Below are positions 11,988-24,125 of a stretch of DNA of 64,000 bases, piece by piece. The DNA comes from Lonicera japonica. Its lineage: Eukaryota > Streptophyta > Magnoliopsida > Dipsacales > Caprifoliaceae. Location: assembly GCA_021464415.1 (NCBI GenBank), contig CM038465.1:17515839-17579838 (forward strand). Direction: 5' to 3'. The translations under genes were made by a program, and so were the position numbers. Positions within the stretch are counted from its first letter, which is position 1. Every line of letters starts with the position of its first letter. The notes under the pieces are model-generated. The model worked only from the letters and a program-made list of their open reading frames with translations. It was not told the DNA's origin and did not search any database.

Positions 11988-12149
11988 TGTTGAGATTTGT
12001 ATATTCTATTTATAGCATATGTATATTTAGGATATATTTAGAGAATCCTTATTAGAAGGAAACTCCTTAATATACCAGGTCTCTCTCTTGTATATATATA
12101 TTTTGTACCTTTCTACTCAATAATACAACATAATTCTCACATCTTCATA
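11988..12149 (+). repeat. 3' LTR of the copia element
   Basis: A 162-base partner of 7265-7425. It ends CTTCATA, with the original CACA having become CATA, and is followed by the GAAAC target duplication. Confidence 0.92.
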
Positions 12150-12154
12150 GAAAC

Positions 12155-14189
12155 TATTTTAATGTGCCGTTTTGAAAATTTTTTAGATAAGAATCGTATA
12201 GTGTATACACTTTTGTATCTTGATTGTTTTGGATTTGAATTTCTGGGTTATGGAACTTTCTGTGGATATAAAGTATTAATCTTTAGAGATGACCTTTATT
12301 CACTACTGTTATCCATATGTTTCTGACTTTTTGGACGTAGAGAAATATGATATTTTAAACCATTAAGTATAGAATACTTGTACTTCTTGATCCGATAAAT
12401 GATTATGTATGACACCTTTGTAGGAAAACTAATTTTGTGGAGGGACTATTGAATTGAATCGGCTACTTAACTAACATTAAGGAATTTCATAGTAACCAAA
12501 AATTATATTGCATTGTGGTGCATTGTGGTGTAAAACTATTATGATTTTCCTTTTTTATGGCGTAATATTCTTGGTTCAACCTATAGGTGATCAATGATAT
12601 GATTCGGTGTATGATTTCTGGTGATATAAAAGTTTAGAAATTTTCAATTTATATTTATGGATGTTAATATCGTTGGGCCATGAGATCCATGAGACGTTAA
12701 AAAGTTGAAAATAGATTGGGATCTAATGGGCATATAATTATGGTTTCTTTAAATTTGGGATTATGGTTTTTTGCACTCATTTACATTTGAATAACATAAG
12801 TTTATTCTTATAAGATTTGTGTGTTATGAGTATGTGATATGTGTAGTGGTGTGACTTGAAGGTATCTCAAATTCTTTATGAGAATGTTGGGCTATATGAT
12901 TTCTTCTTCAATTACTGTAAGACTTCTATTCGGAAAGGAATCCTGTATAAACATTTACAAGTTACAATTATAGATTATTTATAGTTTACCCATTATAGCC
13001 AATGAATTTAAATTAAGCTTATTGTTATGAAATGAATCTCAACTATTATTTGTTTTTATAGTATCCCTCGTCATAAAGATTCCTTGCATGGTATGAGATG
13101 ACGACATTATATGTTTTTAGGCCTATTGGAATTATATATGGGAATACAGAAATATTTTAAAATCCTTTATGGTTCATTTGGTTCTTAACTTTTGACTTGG
13201 GATATCTTTACTTGAGTTTTCTTCTATCATGTTTCCTTGTGTGGTAATCCTTGCAAAGATAATACGATATCGTTTATTTCTAGGTTCTTAACAACTTATG
13301 ACTTTACCTTCCTTGCTGATAAGTTAAATTCTATCTAAACCCTTGACTAGAGGAATCGAAGAAATTATTTCCTAGAAGTCTGAATTTGGCATATGGTACG
13401 TATATCTTTGTTAAATTCGAGAAAGTCCTTCGAGTCATCGTAAGACATTAATTTTTGGGTTCTATGAGTTTCTCACATGTTGTGAGGTAATTGTGTTCGT
13501 GTAATTTTTCCAAATATGCACTATGGAGAGAGATGACTTTTGTATATTAGGTGCCAATGGATAGATGATGTAAATCTCGTGTAAGTAAACACTTTTTGGT
13601 ATGTAGATGAATTGTGGATTAACAATAATTTTAAATAGACTTATGGAAAGTCTGGAAGAATGTCTGTAATTGGATAAGTTTTACAGTATATGTATACATT
13701 GGATGGGATGGTTATATTATGGAAATTCTGATTTTATTCTTTGATTTTGACCCATCAAGGGATTTGAAGGTTGGGTATACTGTGGAAACGTTTTGGTGGA
13801 TATCAACTAATTATGGGTCATTATCATTAGTATTAAGCTCTAGAGCACTCATTGTTGTCCTTGTTCTTGTATCTTTATTGTTGTTGCTTATTTGTTGGCT
13901 CCATGATATTTGTGTTGGCCTTGTTTGTTGTATATAAGTTGGCTAAGTGCCAATGGGGATTGATTGGTACATGGTTAAGTACACTTACCGTAATTTGCCA
14001 ATAGTCCAACAGGCCCTTTCGGGATGTCCAATGTGAGGACATGGGTGAGTGAGGTAGGGATTGGTGGTGGTGGTACTTAACATGTGACCAAAAGAGATAT
14101 AAGGGTTGAAGACCGCGATTTACAACAAGTGTTTCAAGTTATTTACTTAAAGAATGCCATCGAAAATTTCAAGGATGAAATTTTTATTA
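12155..14189 (+). other. Element B interior, right part, no gene
   Basis: AT-rich sequence without a supportable coding frame. The left half is homologous to the minus strand of 2960-2510 in element A, so the non-coding interior is shared by both family members. A 72-codon frame at 13719-13937 matches nothing recognised and is taken as chance. Confidence 0.6.
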
Positions 14190-14200
14190 GTGAGGAAGAT
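14190..14200 (+). promoter_or_regulatory. Putative polypurine tract of element B
   Basis: GTGAGGAAGAT precedes the TGTAATACC start of the 3' LTR. It is purine-rich except for two T residues and lies in the right position for plus-strand priming. Confidence 0.6.
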
Positions 14201-16840
14201 TGTAATACCCTGTACTTTAATTTATTTTAAATTGAATTATATTAGCTTATTTATACTTATGTGAGTGATTGTTTGGTGATTCGGGTGGTCCGAATTGATT
14301 TCGGTTGGTAAATAAGAAGTTTTGGTTCTTCGCGATTCATTAATTCTTGCCAACTTTGAGCTATCGTAATTTTTTCATTACTAATCCGACCAAGATTCTG
14401 TTAGCTTAGGTGTCTAGTATTTGTACCATTCTACAACTTTTGTGTTTTGGCCAAAAGCTAATTCACACTCCGCGTTGGTCAAAACAGCATGCGAGGTAGG
14501 TCGGTTAGTAAATTTTGGTCATTCGGTAGCACTTTGGCAAAGCGCTGTCTTCGGTGAATTTATGGGAAATATCTATCTAAAATTTGGAAAAACTTCTTCT
14601 TAAGAATTTGTGGATCTTTGAATTACCTTTTCGTGAACATAATGATCACCTCAATCGGAGTTCCGAGCAAAAAGTTATCGCCAAAACAAAAACAGTGCTC
14701 CAGAGTCCCAAAGTTATAGCATGGACCGGTATGACGTTTTTGGCGTACCGGTTCGGCACCAAATTTTTGGGAAAATTGAGCCCCGCGGACTAGTATTGGG
14801 TATTTTTCATATCGGTCTGCCAGTTAACTATTCTCACCAACTTAAGCTCGTTTTTAAGCCATTTTCACACATTTTCTACCCCATTTTGAAGGAAGCCTCT
14901 AGAAAGCTCTAGTGAGGGATGAGAACTCATATGTGAAGGTTTTTGGAGAGATTTCCACACCAAAATCATCCCGATTCAAGATTAAAGCTCCAAATCATTC
15001 AAAGCATCATCTTCTTCACTATTCATCGTCTTCCACCTTGGGATTTCTTTGAAATGAGCATGGGTTATCATCCTTTTTTCTTCCATCCAGCTTATAACCT
15101 CGAGGTAGGGGTTTATATCTTTTCAAAACTCAATACTATGGTTTAAACTTGTGATAATCATTCCGATTGGGTTATATTTGACTTGAATAACACACTATGG
15201 GTATGGAACCTATGTTTTATGGTTTATATGGTTTCAATACGTGAGATATGGTTTTGTTTTATAGATATTCTCGAGTTTCAATCTTATTTGTTTTACAATG
15301 ATATGGCATGATCTATGAAACGAGGTTTTATGATTTACAAAAACTCAAATATGAGATTTGAGGTGATAGATGCCATTTACACTTGATATTCTTGTGTTGT
15401 TAAATCCTATGAAGTATCTCATGAATGTTTCACTCTTATAAGTTGATGAAATTGAATTATAGTGGATTTACACACACCATGGGTTAAGGGCTTGGACTTG
15501 TCAAAGTGTACGTGGCATAAATTACTTCAAATGTTTGTAAAATGACATGAATGCATGTTTTGAAGCAAAGTATGCCATTTATACTTGATGTATTGTGCTA
15601 ATTGAATTGTACAAGATATCCATTGTATGTAGGATGCTATATATGATGAAATGGAGTTGTTAATGTTTTATACATATCAAGGGATATCTAGCGAGACTTG
15701 TTAAAGGGTCTATGGCATAAGTTGCTTCATGTGTTTATTAAATAGCAGGCTATGCATACTATGCATTATATCTGTGTCAACCGGAATATTGGAGATCTTT
15801 CGGCAAGCTCGGATCATTCTTATGGCCTATTGTATAAGCGTATATCTCTTATCATTATGCCAGGAACTTCTTATGATTATTATATCATTCTAGATGTGAT
15901 ATGATCCTGTCATGGATCTGGTTATGATTCTCTTATGACCCTTCGATGGTGAAGGGATTGTGTATCTATCTGGTGCTTGTCAATATAGAAAATAAGTGGG
16001 GCCTAGTGCATTTGGGTTGAAAATCCCTAAACCTCTGGGGGCAGCAAAGCGTCAGCTGTCTAGGGCCAGCGTGAGTAGCCCGAAAATCTAGACAACGACA
16101 AGGCACTGATGATTATGTGGTTGTGATATTATGGTTGGACTGGAGTTCCGATTCGGTTATGATCTTATGATATTCTCCGAGGCCAATGGGCCAACTCCTG
16201 ATCATTAACGAATGATTCTATCGGGCAGTCAGGCCCTTGCTAAAGTTCAACTCGATATGGATATATATATATATATATATATATTCTAGCTACGTGGCTT
16301 AATGGTTAACACAAGGGAGGTAACCTGCATATGCATAAGCACGCATAGTTTTATATGATGATGGTTTTTAAACCGAAGCACTTGTTAAAGTATGATTTGT
16401 TGTTGAACTGTGAATTATGTTTTCAACATGTTATTCCTTGATTCCTCCCTACTGAGCTGTGAGCTCACCCTCTTTTTGTTAACCAAATACAGGTATACAG
16501 GGGACGAGTAATGTTAACGAGACGGCGGGATCAGGAGCGAAATAGAAGGCTCCGATACAGTAATCCTTTCTGCCATGTATATGTTTTCACGGGAAGCCAC
16601 AGTTAGCCCGAAATGCTGTATATTGACTTCAACATACTTAGTTTGGTTTTGTACAACAGTTATATGCATGTGTAAGAATTATATTACTATTCTTGAACTT
16701 CATGGATAATAGTACATGACATGCATATTACTTTGGTTCTTATTCACATTAATACCCATTTTAGTCAATCTAAGATGGGTTAGTAACCCTCCAAGCCTTA
16801 ATAACAGGTGTTATATTATCAATTAAGCTGGAGTGTTACA
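14201..16840 (+). repeat. 3' LTR of element B
   Basis: A 2640-base partner of 3439-6049. It ends GAGTGTTACA and is followed by ACTTA, a near match to the left flank. A (TA)n run near 16260-16283 is longer than in the 5' LTR. Scattered substitutions between the two LTRs indicate an old insertion. Confidence 0.88.
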
Positions 16841-17242
16841 ACTTACAACTTCTTCCACTTCTCCTTCTCTTAGTTGTAGTGGACACTATTCTTTATAGCG
16901 ACCTCGTTGTCTACATTCATAATAACTCCTCGTCTTATTTCGTCAGCTATGACTAACGGCCTTTCTGTCTTTCTATACTCTATTCCGAGATTGTTTAAAG
17001 GGTTTGACCACTTTGGTCAATTCCCGAGCCACAAATTGGACTGCATCTAATTTTTTTTTCGAAGAAGACTTCTCAAGTGTACTCCCACCCTGTCATCAGA
17101 TTGTATCGTCATACTATATAAAAAACAAGGAGAGTATTAAACCATTTTAATAATTACCAATAAAAAAGAATATCTATCGATAATTACAACATGTTTTGCC
17201 CCTGACATGCCCAAGTAATCGTCAACCTACGCTCTGATACCA
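16841..17242 (-). mobile_element. Element A interior between its PBS and the B insertion
   Basis: Minus-strand continuation of element A. A mutated zinc knuckle lies near 16890-16925 (first Cys now Tyr, His now Arg, stop before the last Cys). On the minus strand at 17242-17227 is ATTGGTATCAGAGCG, the tRNA-Met primer site next to the LTR. Only about 0.3 kb separates PBS and knuckle, so most of gag is missing. Confidence 0.72.
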
Positions 17243-19434
17243 ATTGTAACAACCCCCCCTAATTCTTGGGATTACACCCGTAATTAAGGCCTATAGTGTT
17301 ATTAACCCGGCCTTAGACTAGCTAAAATGGGTGTAATATTAATAATAAATTATATAATACATGTCAATCAACCATTATACTCATTCAGGTGATAACAATA
17401 TGAAGTAGAAGCATTTAGGTAAAATACATAACACATATGTATACATATCCAAAAGTTTTACAAGGTCTTATCAACAAGTATCCAAGCATGTATAGTAAAC
17501 TAGGCTAGTTGTGGCTAGCCATAGGAACATATGCATTACAAAATAAGTATGTATCAGAGCCACTAATTCGTTCCTGGTCCCGTCACTTCCTTGTCCTCTT
17601 TGGACTCCTGAATACCTGTAAGGTTTTAGAAAAACGGGGTGATATCACAGCTCAATAGGGGAAAATATGGGGTATTGTGTTTAAAAATATAATCAGCAGT
17701 TTACTAATAATTAATACTGTAACCAATCATTTAGCTTAAAACCATCATCATATAAAACTAGGTATGCAAGTGCATATGCAGGTTACCTCCCTTATGTCAA
17801 CCTATTTCCAAACCTTGATGATTCGAGCCGATGAGATTTCAAACCAAAATGATATTATAGAACCCATCCGCTCTAAGGGAACATAACATTATCATAACTC
17901 TTGCAGATAAGAATTAGAGCAGAAATCACATCATAGAATCCGGTCGCCCCAAGATGACATATCATTGTCATATACAAGAAGTGGAACAACCCGTCCACAA
18001 TCCACATAGAATATTTAATCCATGGTGTGTAGCCAATGCCTATGTTTCCGAACTACTCACTGGTGGCATATAGGTGACCAAAGATTTCTCCCCCAGAGGT
18101 TTAGAGATTTTCAACCCAAGGGCACCTAGCCCCACTTATTTTCACTCGACAAGCACCATTTATATAGACTTTCATGAAGATTTTCCATTCTCATGGCCAC
18201 CCCATAAAGGAATACCATTACCATCAAGAAGATCGATAATTAAGCATAACAAAGAATATATCCCACATGAATGATGAGCTCCTAAAGATGAATCAATAAA
18301 CATAATCTAAAAATGCCAATACGAGTGTCGAAAGCCCTCAATCTTCATAAATACCAAATAAACACTCCTCAAGAAGTAGACAATTATGCCATATGCCAAT
18401 AAAGTATTTCGAGCTTGCTAGGAAATCCTCAAGATGTTGGGTTGACACGATAATAATGCATACATATATCTTATGCTCTAAATGTGAACTAGAAACAACA
18501 TATGCCATACAAACTTTCTTATTCATCCACCCATGTCTTTTGGTGTATACAAAATCATATACTAATTCATTTTTATCAAATCAACACGTATACACCCGAG
18601 CGACATCTCGTATGAATCAAACAATATATGAATATTAAGTTTAGATGGCATATTTTGCTTCGCCGGAGGATTCGTGATTCAATCATTCATATATCATCAA
18701 CAAAAATAGACATGAACCTCATAGAAAACATATATGTATAAAATCTATCAACTTTGACAAATAATATCATTTTATTGAGTTCGAAAGCATATAATTAAAC
18801 TTATTAAATTTTTAAAACCGAGATAAACCCCCTACCTCGAGAAAACAAAACCGAAATAAAGAAGGAAAGCAATAATCGGAGCCCCTATCCAATGAAATCC
18901 ATAAATCTCTACATCACCTCAATCATCTCGGCGCATAGAGCGAGTTTTCTTAAGGCTGAATCGAAATTCAAAGTCTTGGTTTTATTGAAAATCTAGAGAG
19001 AGAATAATAGAGGAGAATAAACTTTCACGCCTATTGAAAGAAGAGTGAAAAATAGCCAAAGAATACTCTAAAAACCTTTATAAACTTTTAAACCGACATA
19101 GCAACAGGCGCCTGTTGGCCCCAACATGCTGCTGTCCAATTACAAGAGAATTTTGCTCCAAGGTTTCCCTTCAACAGGCGCCTGTTCCAGCACAATAGGC
19201 GCTTGTTCTGCATAAAATATTTATCTTAAAATTTGGTTCAATATCTAACATATGAATTTGGAATCACTTAAAAAGGAGTTAAAATGAATTTTTGGTGAAT
19301 TTTGCAAATTTGGTGGACGATATCGATTTTTATGCGGGAATCTTAAAAATACATAGTCACCATTTACAAAAATTTTCCACACCAAGCAAACCAAATGGAA
19401 TTTAATCATATTAATATAATCATTAGGTGTTACA
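17243..19434 (-). repeat. 5' LTR of element A
   Basis: Read on the minus strand, the LTR starts TGTAACACCTAATG (near 19434) and ends GGGTTGTTACA (17243), followed by the PBS. Its terminal part is homologous to the element B LTR: around 17560-17660 it shares the GAGCTGTGA...CACCC, ACAGGTAT(A/T)CAGGAG and GGCTCTGATAC blocks, and near 17780 the CATATGCAGGTTACCTCCCTTATG block. A and B are therefore divergent members of one family. No gene is encoded; the 66- and 81-codon frames here are chance. Confidence 0.75.
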
Positions 19435-20060
19435 AGTTCGATCTTCAAATGCACAACAGCTCCCAAGAAAGTCACAGTGCTCTTTGCCCCTCTGTTAATC
19501 GATTTTAAATTGCTGCGTACCTTAAAATATGAGATATATGACCTTTTATATACTACATAAGTGTCTCAGGTTGTGGTTTGAATAACCCTTGAAGAAACAG
19601 GCCGAAAAGAGCTAAAAACCGAAAATGAGCCAAAAAAGTGGGTGGCGATCGATCCTCATGTATTTTTTTATTTCTTTTCTTTTCTTTTGGCTGCTTCTTC
19701 TTTTGCTCATAACTTTTTGCTTCGAACTCTGATTGACGCACCGTTTTTGCCTACACGTAAGTAATTCAAAGCTATAAAACTTTTATTTCTGGAAATTTAT
19801 TTAAATTCTAAATGGATATTGACTTTTTCTTCGGGCAATTGTTTTGCACTTTTTCGCTTTCAACATCTAACCTCAATTGCTTAGCCACTTTAGGCCTGCA
19901 AAATGGCTTAATAACACAGGAATACAATGCAATGCCTTCTTTTCATATTTAAACTAGATTTACATGCAATTTCCGGTTTTAGACAATAACTAGAAGCTAA
20001 TTGAGCCTTGTTTAAGGGATTAGAAATGAAATTTCTGGGCTTAATCAGTAGTGATGAAGA
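19435..20060. other. Intergenic, probable decayed LTR sequence
   Basis: No gene is recognised. The stretch near 19690-19745 (GCTCATAACTTTTTGCTTCGAACTCTGATT) resembles a short motif also present near 3890 and 14660 in the element B LTRs, which suggests another LTR remnant, but no boundaries were found. Confidence 0.35.
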
Positions 20061-21551
20061 AAAATAAAATGGTGGGTATGTGTGGATTTTACTGATATAA
20101 ATAAAGCTTGTCCTAATGATAGCTTCTGGGCATAAAATAATAAGTTTCTTGGATGCGTACTCTGGTTACCCTCAGATCTTTTTATTTGCCCCATATTAAG
20201 AGAATACAACCTTGATTACCACCATGAGCTTGTATTGTTACAAAGTTATGTCTTTCAGCTTGAAGTATGCAAGGGTTACCTATCAGAGATTGGTCACAAA
20301 ATGTTCAAAGAGGAAATCGACAAGTACATGGAAGTTTTATGTGGATGATATGATGGTAAAAATCAAGAAGGGTGCCAACCGTTTATGACCTCAGCAAGAC
20401 ATTAAAAATCCTTAAGCATTACAAAATGAAACTAAGTGCAGTGAAATGCATTTTTGGGGTGAGTTCTGGGAAATTCTTAGGTTTCATGGTCAATCATAGA
20501 GGAATTGAGGCCAACCTATAAAAAAATCAAGCCTTGTAGGGTTTCAAGCCTCTGACCAATCTTAAATAGTTGCAAAAATTAATTGGTATGATTGCTACTT
20601 TGAACATATTCATTTTTAAATGCTCTGATAGATGTCAAACTTTCTTCAAAGCTTTAAGGAAGTCCAAAGTATTTTTATGAGACGAATAATGTGATAAAGC
20701 CTTAGCCGAATTGTAGGCCTATCTTAGTAGCCCACCTTTAATTTCAATCCCAGAACACCATGAGAAGCATTTTGGCCTATCTTAATATCCCACCCTTAAT
20801 TTCAATCGCAGAACCCCATGAGAAACTTTTTGTGTACCTTTCCACTTTGGTTAAAGCAGTTAGTGCAACACTGAAAAGGGAAGACGCGAGAATTCAAAAA
20901 CCAGTTTATTATGTTAGTATGAGTCTAGTAGGGGCCGAGCTGAATTATTTACTAATTGAGAAACTTGTATTTGCCCTAATAACTGCTTCTAGACATTTTT
21001 GTCATTATTTTGATGCTCATTTAATTAAAGTTTTGACTTCAACTCCAATGAAAGCTTCTTTGCGACGAGCAAATTTATCTGGGCAAATAGAAAAATGGTA
21101 TATGGAATTCAACAGATTCCACATCGAGTATGAACTAAGAACTACAATTAAGGGCCAAGTACTTGCCGACTTCAACGCTGAATTTACTGATAGCCCAATT
21201 GGTCCAACTGGGGGGCAATATAAAAGCACAGTTGTACCAGCTAATTGCTCAAACTGGTAAGGCCAAGAAGATATAGATATGATGGAAATAGACAATTCTA
21301 AAATTCATCAAAGTCTAAATCCATTTGCCGAGCAAAATGAAGATCAAGAAAATCAAACCTGGACATTGTTCATTAATGGGTCATCAATAAGAGATAGTTT
21401 AGGTGTTGGCATTGTGCTTAAATCTCCAAAAGGAACTGTAATCAAACAAGCTGTTTGGCTAGGCTTTTCAGCTTTAAATAATGAATTAGAGTATGGAGCT
21501 TTGATAGTGGGTTTGAAGAAGTCCAAGCTACTTGGAAAATATGTTGCATGA
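20061..21551 (+). pseudogene. Ty3/gypsy pol remnant, Tat-type, with RT and double RNase H
   Basis: Stops and frameshifts throughout, but blocks appear in order. RT: FLDAYSGYPQI near 20150-20180, YCYKVMSFSLKYARVTYQRLV near 20235-20290, catalytic YVDDMMVK near 20340-20360. Thumb: KCIFGVSSGKFLGFMVNHRGIEA near 20450-20510. RNase H region: 20760-21260, with EKLVFALITASRHFCHYF and LSGQIEKW...GQVLADFNAEFT. A second RNase H (archaeal type): 21279-21551, WTLFINGSSI...GVGIVLKSPKG...NNELEYGALIVGL. The extra RNase H is the mark of the Tat lineage. Integrase is not seen. A tandem partial duplication is visible near 20725-20820. Confidence 0.85.
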
Positions 21552-22259
21552 AACCAAAAAATAAAGGCCTAAATGAGAATTGCTCAAAATCTCTTCAGAA
21601 ACTTTAAGTCGGCTTACATTGAAAGATTTTATTGGGACAAGTGACAGCCATGATAGGCAACCCTTGCTTCAGCAGTTGAGTAAAAAATGAAGAGGACCAT
21701 TGAAGTGGAGTTCCTGTTGATATCAAGCATTGACATCGACCAAGATTACAACACGGTCTTTGATGTTGAAGTCGATTTGGGAGTTTATTGAATGGATCCA
21801 ATCATTCACTATTTTAAGGATGGGAGCTTTCCAAATGATACTGGTGAAGCCTATAGGATCGGAGCTCAAGCTAGCTGTATTGACTCTTTCTATACCTTAA
21901 ATTGTACGTATCTAAGGTGTGTTCCCCCCCCCCCCCCCCAATAATCGTAGCCATGATTTGGGCTGATTCAGTTTTATAGGCCCAAAAATCCAACATTGCC
22001 GAATCAAATAACTAACAAAAGGTCAAACTTGAGAGAACAAGATTGGGCCTTCAGCCGAATATAGTGAAGAATGCCGAAGAGGCCCTTCTTGGTTGAGATA
22101 ATCCTGCTAACATCATAATATTGCCGAGATGGTCGTATTTGTGTGTCCTTCTCAGCTGAGATAATCCTACTGACAACATAATATTGCCAAGATGGTTGTG
22201 CTTGCGTGGAAAGTGGATAAGAATAGTGGCACATGTAAAGTGTTGAAGTAGAGGCTATG
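21552..22259 (+). other. Decayed 3' region of the gypsy element
   Basis: No readable domain; integrase is expected here but not recognised. A 16-base poly-C run lies at 21924-21939. Two similar blocks containing GCCGAGATGGTCGT (near 22120) and GCCAAGATGGTTGT (near 22185) form a short imperfect tandem repeat of about 67 bases. Confidence 0.5.
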
Positions 22260-22560
22260 TTTTGCCCTTTTTAGTCTTTTATTGTTTATCTTAGTTGAGC
22301 ATTGTAACCCTAGTTCTAAATAGAATATGGAAAGCTCATTAAAAGGGTCCTGAATTTGAGATAATTATCTATAGAGAGAGAGAAAGTTGGTAACTTGTAA
22401 TATTATATGACTTGTTGCCTTTGAGCTAATACAAACATACACACAGAGAATGATAATGCACTGCGCCGGAATAGCATAAACGTTATCGTAAGAATCTAGA
22501 TTATATAAAAATCCTTGTCTTTTTTACATTTTCCGTTGCATTGCTTGAACTTTCCTTGTA
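22260..22560 (+). repeat. LTR fragment related to the solo LTR at 8747-9585
   Basis: The core from about 22370 to 22500 (ATAGAGAGAGAGAAAGTTGGTAAC... TTGCCTTTGAGCTAATACAAAC ... GGAATAGCATAAACG, in pieces) matches the reverse complement of 8990-8870. It lies downstream of the Tat pol in the same orientation, as a 3' LTR would. Its exact ends were not found. Confidence 0.65.
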
Positions 22561-23540
22561 TGGAGACCCAAATTTTTTTACTGCCAAAAAATGTGTATCG
22601 TGCCAACTCATACGATACACACTATGTCTTTTGAGGGATATGTTTGTTGGATTCCATATTTAGCTTACAATTACCATTTCTCATCCATTTTTAACAAGTT
22701 ACACATACCGATGCAGCCTTTATATTGCTAAATTTAATACCATGCAGGTGGAGATGGCCTAAGAGATACATATTTTGGAATTCAAAAATCATGGCCCTTA
22801 TTATGTATATGAACTACTTGGATAGATTCCTCTTTGACTATGAATTACAAAAGGGCAAAAACTAGATGATGCATTTGTTATCTATATCATGTTTAACTCT
22901 AACAGCCAAAATGGAAAAAACTAAAGTTCAAAAATTATGTATTGGAGATTTGTTTTGAAGGCTATACCAATACGAAGAGACAAGGGTTGATTGATTTGAA
23001 TAAAGTGAAGAAGAGCAATATGTTTCTCTGTCGTAATTAACTATCTTGATTATAAATTTAACTAATAGAAAGTATGAAACTTTAATATAATTTGTGTTAA
23101 TAAACTTCAATCTAATGAAGTTTTTTGTGTTATAAACTGCCTCTAGTGTCATAAGGAAGAAGAATAATGTGTTCCAACTACTGTGACACTATTTTAGTCA
23201 TTTTACTATATACTTCACGATCAATTATGAAAACATCAAAAATAGGTACAAAAGTACCCAAAAAATTGGAAGTGGCACCACAATACCAATATGTCAAAAA
23301 AATGAGTATCAAGATCTAATTATAGTAAACCTTTGGGTGCCTAACTACAAATTGTGCTAAAAATTTGTTACATATATTCATTTTCGACCATTAAAATTTT
23401 AGATAATCATATCAATTTAAATAAAATTTTACGAAGATCACCACCAACTTTCACTAAAAAAATCATCTATTCAATATTCAAATCGAACGAACTTGAATAA
23501 AATTAGGCCGAAAGATAATAGACATGGCCAATACATATAA
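22561..23540. other. Intergenic, no feature recognised
   Basis: AT-rich sequence. No domain, repeat boundary or RNA gene could be supported on either strand. Confidence 0.4.
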
Positions 23541-23544
23541 AAAA

Positions 23545-23990
23545 AGGGTGTGCTAATTACACACCAAAACACTCTATAACATTTTAAAATTGGCTCGGTC
23601 CCAGTATGTGAACATTACATCAGTCCTTTAAGGTCGAACCAATACATTTTTTTATTCTCAATAATAACTCGACTTATTACACCAAGATAGTATATATATA
23701 TACTCGGTGCAATATCATTAAGTAGATGAGATATAGTATTATAAAATAAAGTTGTGGAACTATTGCCACCCACCAAATCTCTTTGTAACACTCCTACATT
23801 GACTAAGTGCAATAGGGCCGATTATATGTGCATTGACTCGGTGCAATAAAGTTGAGTATATGCTCGTTATTCGACACAATAGGACTGAATTAGTGTATTT
23901 TATTTTACTTTTAATATATTAATTTAGCCTTATTTCGTCGAGTAAATAATTATATTAAGTCAATGGATAGCACCACTACGTAAAAAGGAT
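23545..23990. repeat. MITE-like repeat (GTGTGTAATTAGC family), copy 1
   Basis: The left end GTGTGCTAATTACACACC is matched in inverse orientation by the right end of 53690-53950 (GTGTGTAATTAGCG). Both copies share blocks such as TTATTCTCAATAATAACTCG-like sequence and ACTCGGT(G/C)... TAAT. It lies just upstream of the plastid-protein gene. Class is unclear; ends are approximate. Confidence 0.5.
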
Positions 23991-23999
23991 CAAATTTCA

Positions 24000-24125
24000 T
24001 AGGCAGGGAAAGAAGTAGATGGTAAACCTAAAAATAAATGTATACCTCAAACCTTCTCCTCCTACACTAACCCTACCATCAATGAAAAAAACCAACCCCT
24101 ACTGCTACTTCAAGTCTCTTCTGTA
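24000..24125 (+). promoter_or_regulatory. 5' leader / proximal upstream region of the plastid-protein gene
   Basis: C/T-rich leader-like sequence (CCTTCTCCTCCTACACTAACCC, 24055-24075) precedes the ATG at 24126. No clear TATA box can be placed. MITE-like sequence ends just upstream, so the promoter may include transposon DNA. Confidence 0.3.

Larger units (their letters stand above)
7265..12149 (+). mobile_element. Ty1/copia retrotransposon nested in element B
   Basis: Nearly identical LTRs of about 161 bases lie at 7265-7425 and 11988-12149. A PBS follows the 5' LTR, a GAGGGGGAG purine tract precedes the 3' LTR, and the duplication GAAAC flanks the element at 7260-7264 and 12150-12154. The interior reads protease, integrase, reverse transcriptase and RNase H, the copia order. 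Most of gag is missing, and several frameshifts plus a nested solo LTR in integrase make it non-autonomous. It lies on the same strand as element B and is clearly younger, judged by LTR similarity. Confidence 0.95.
3439..16840 (+). mobile_element. LTR element B: large non-autonomous (LARD-like) retrotransposon
   Basis: Two long direct repeats of about 2.6 kb (3439-6049 and 14201-16840) both start TGTAATACC and end GTTACA. The first is followed by a primer binding site for initiator tRNA-Met, and a purine tract precedes the second. After removing the nested copia element the interior is only about 3.3 kb and has no pol frame. Long LTRs around a non-coding, family-conserved interior is the definition of a LARD. 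The LTRs differ at many positions, so insertion is old. It sits inside element A, a member of the same family in the opposite orientation. Confidence 0.85.

Noticed and set aside
13719..13937. 72-codon frame with a hydrophobic C-terminus
   Set aside because: It lies in the non-coding interior of element B and matches no retroelement domain.
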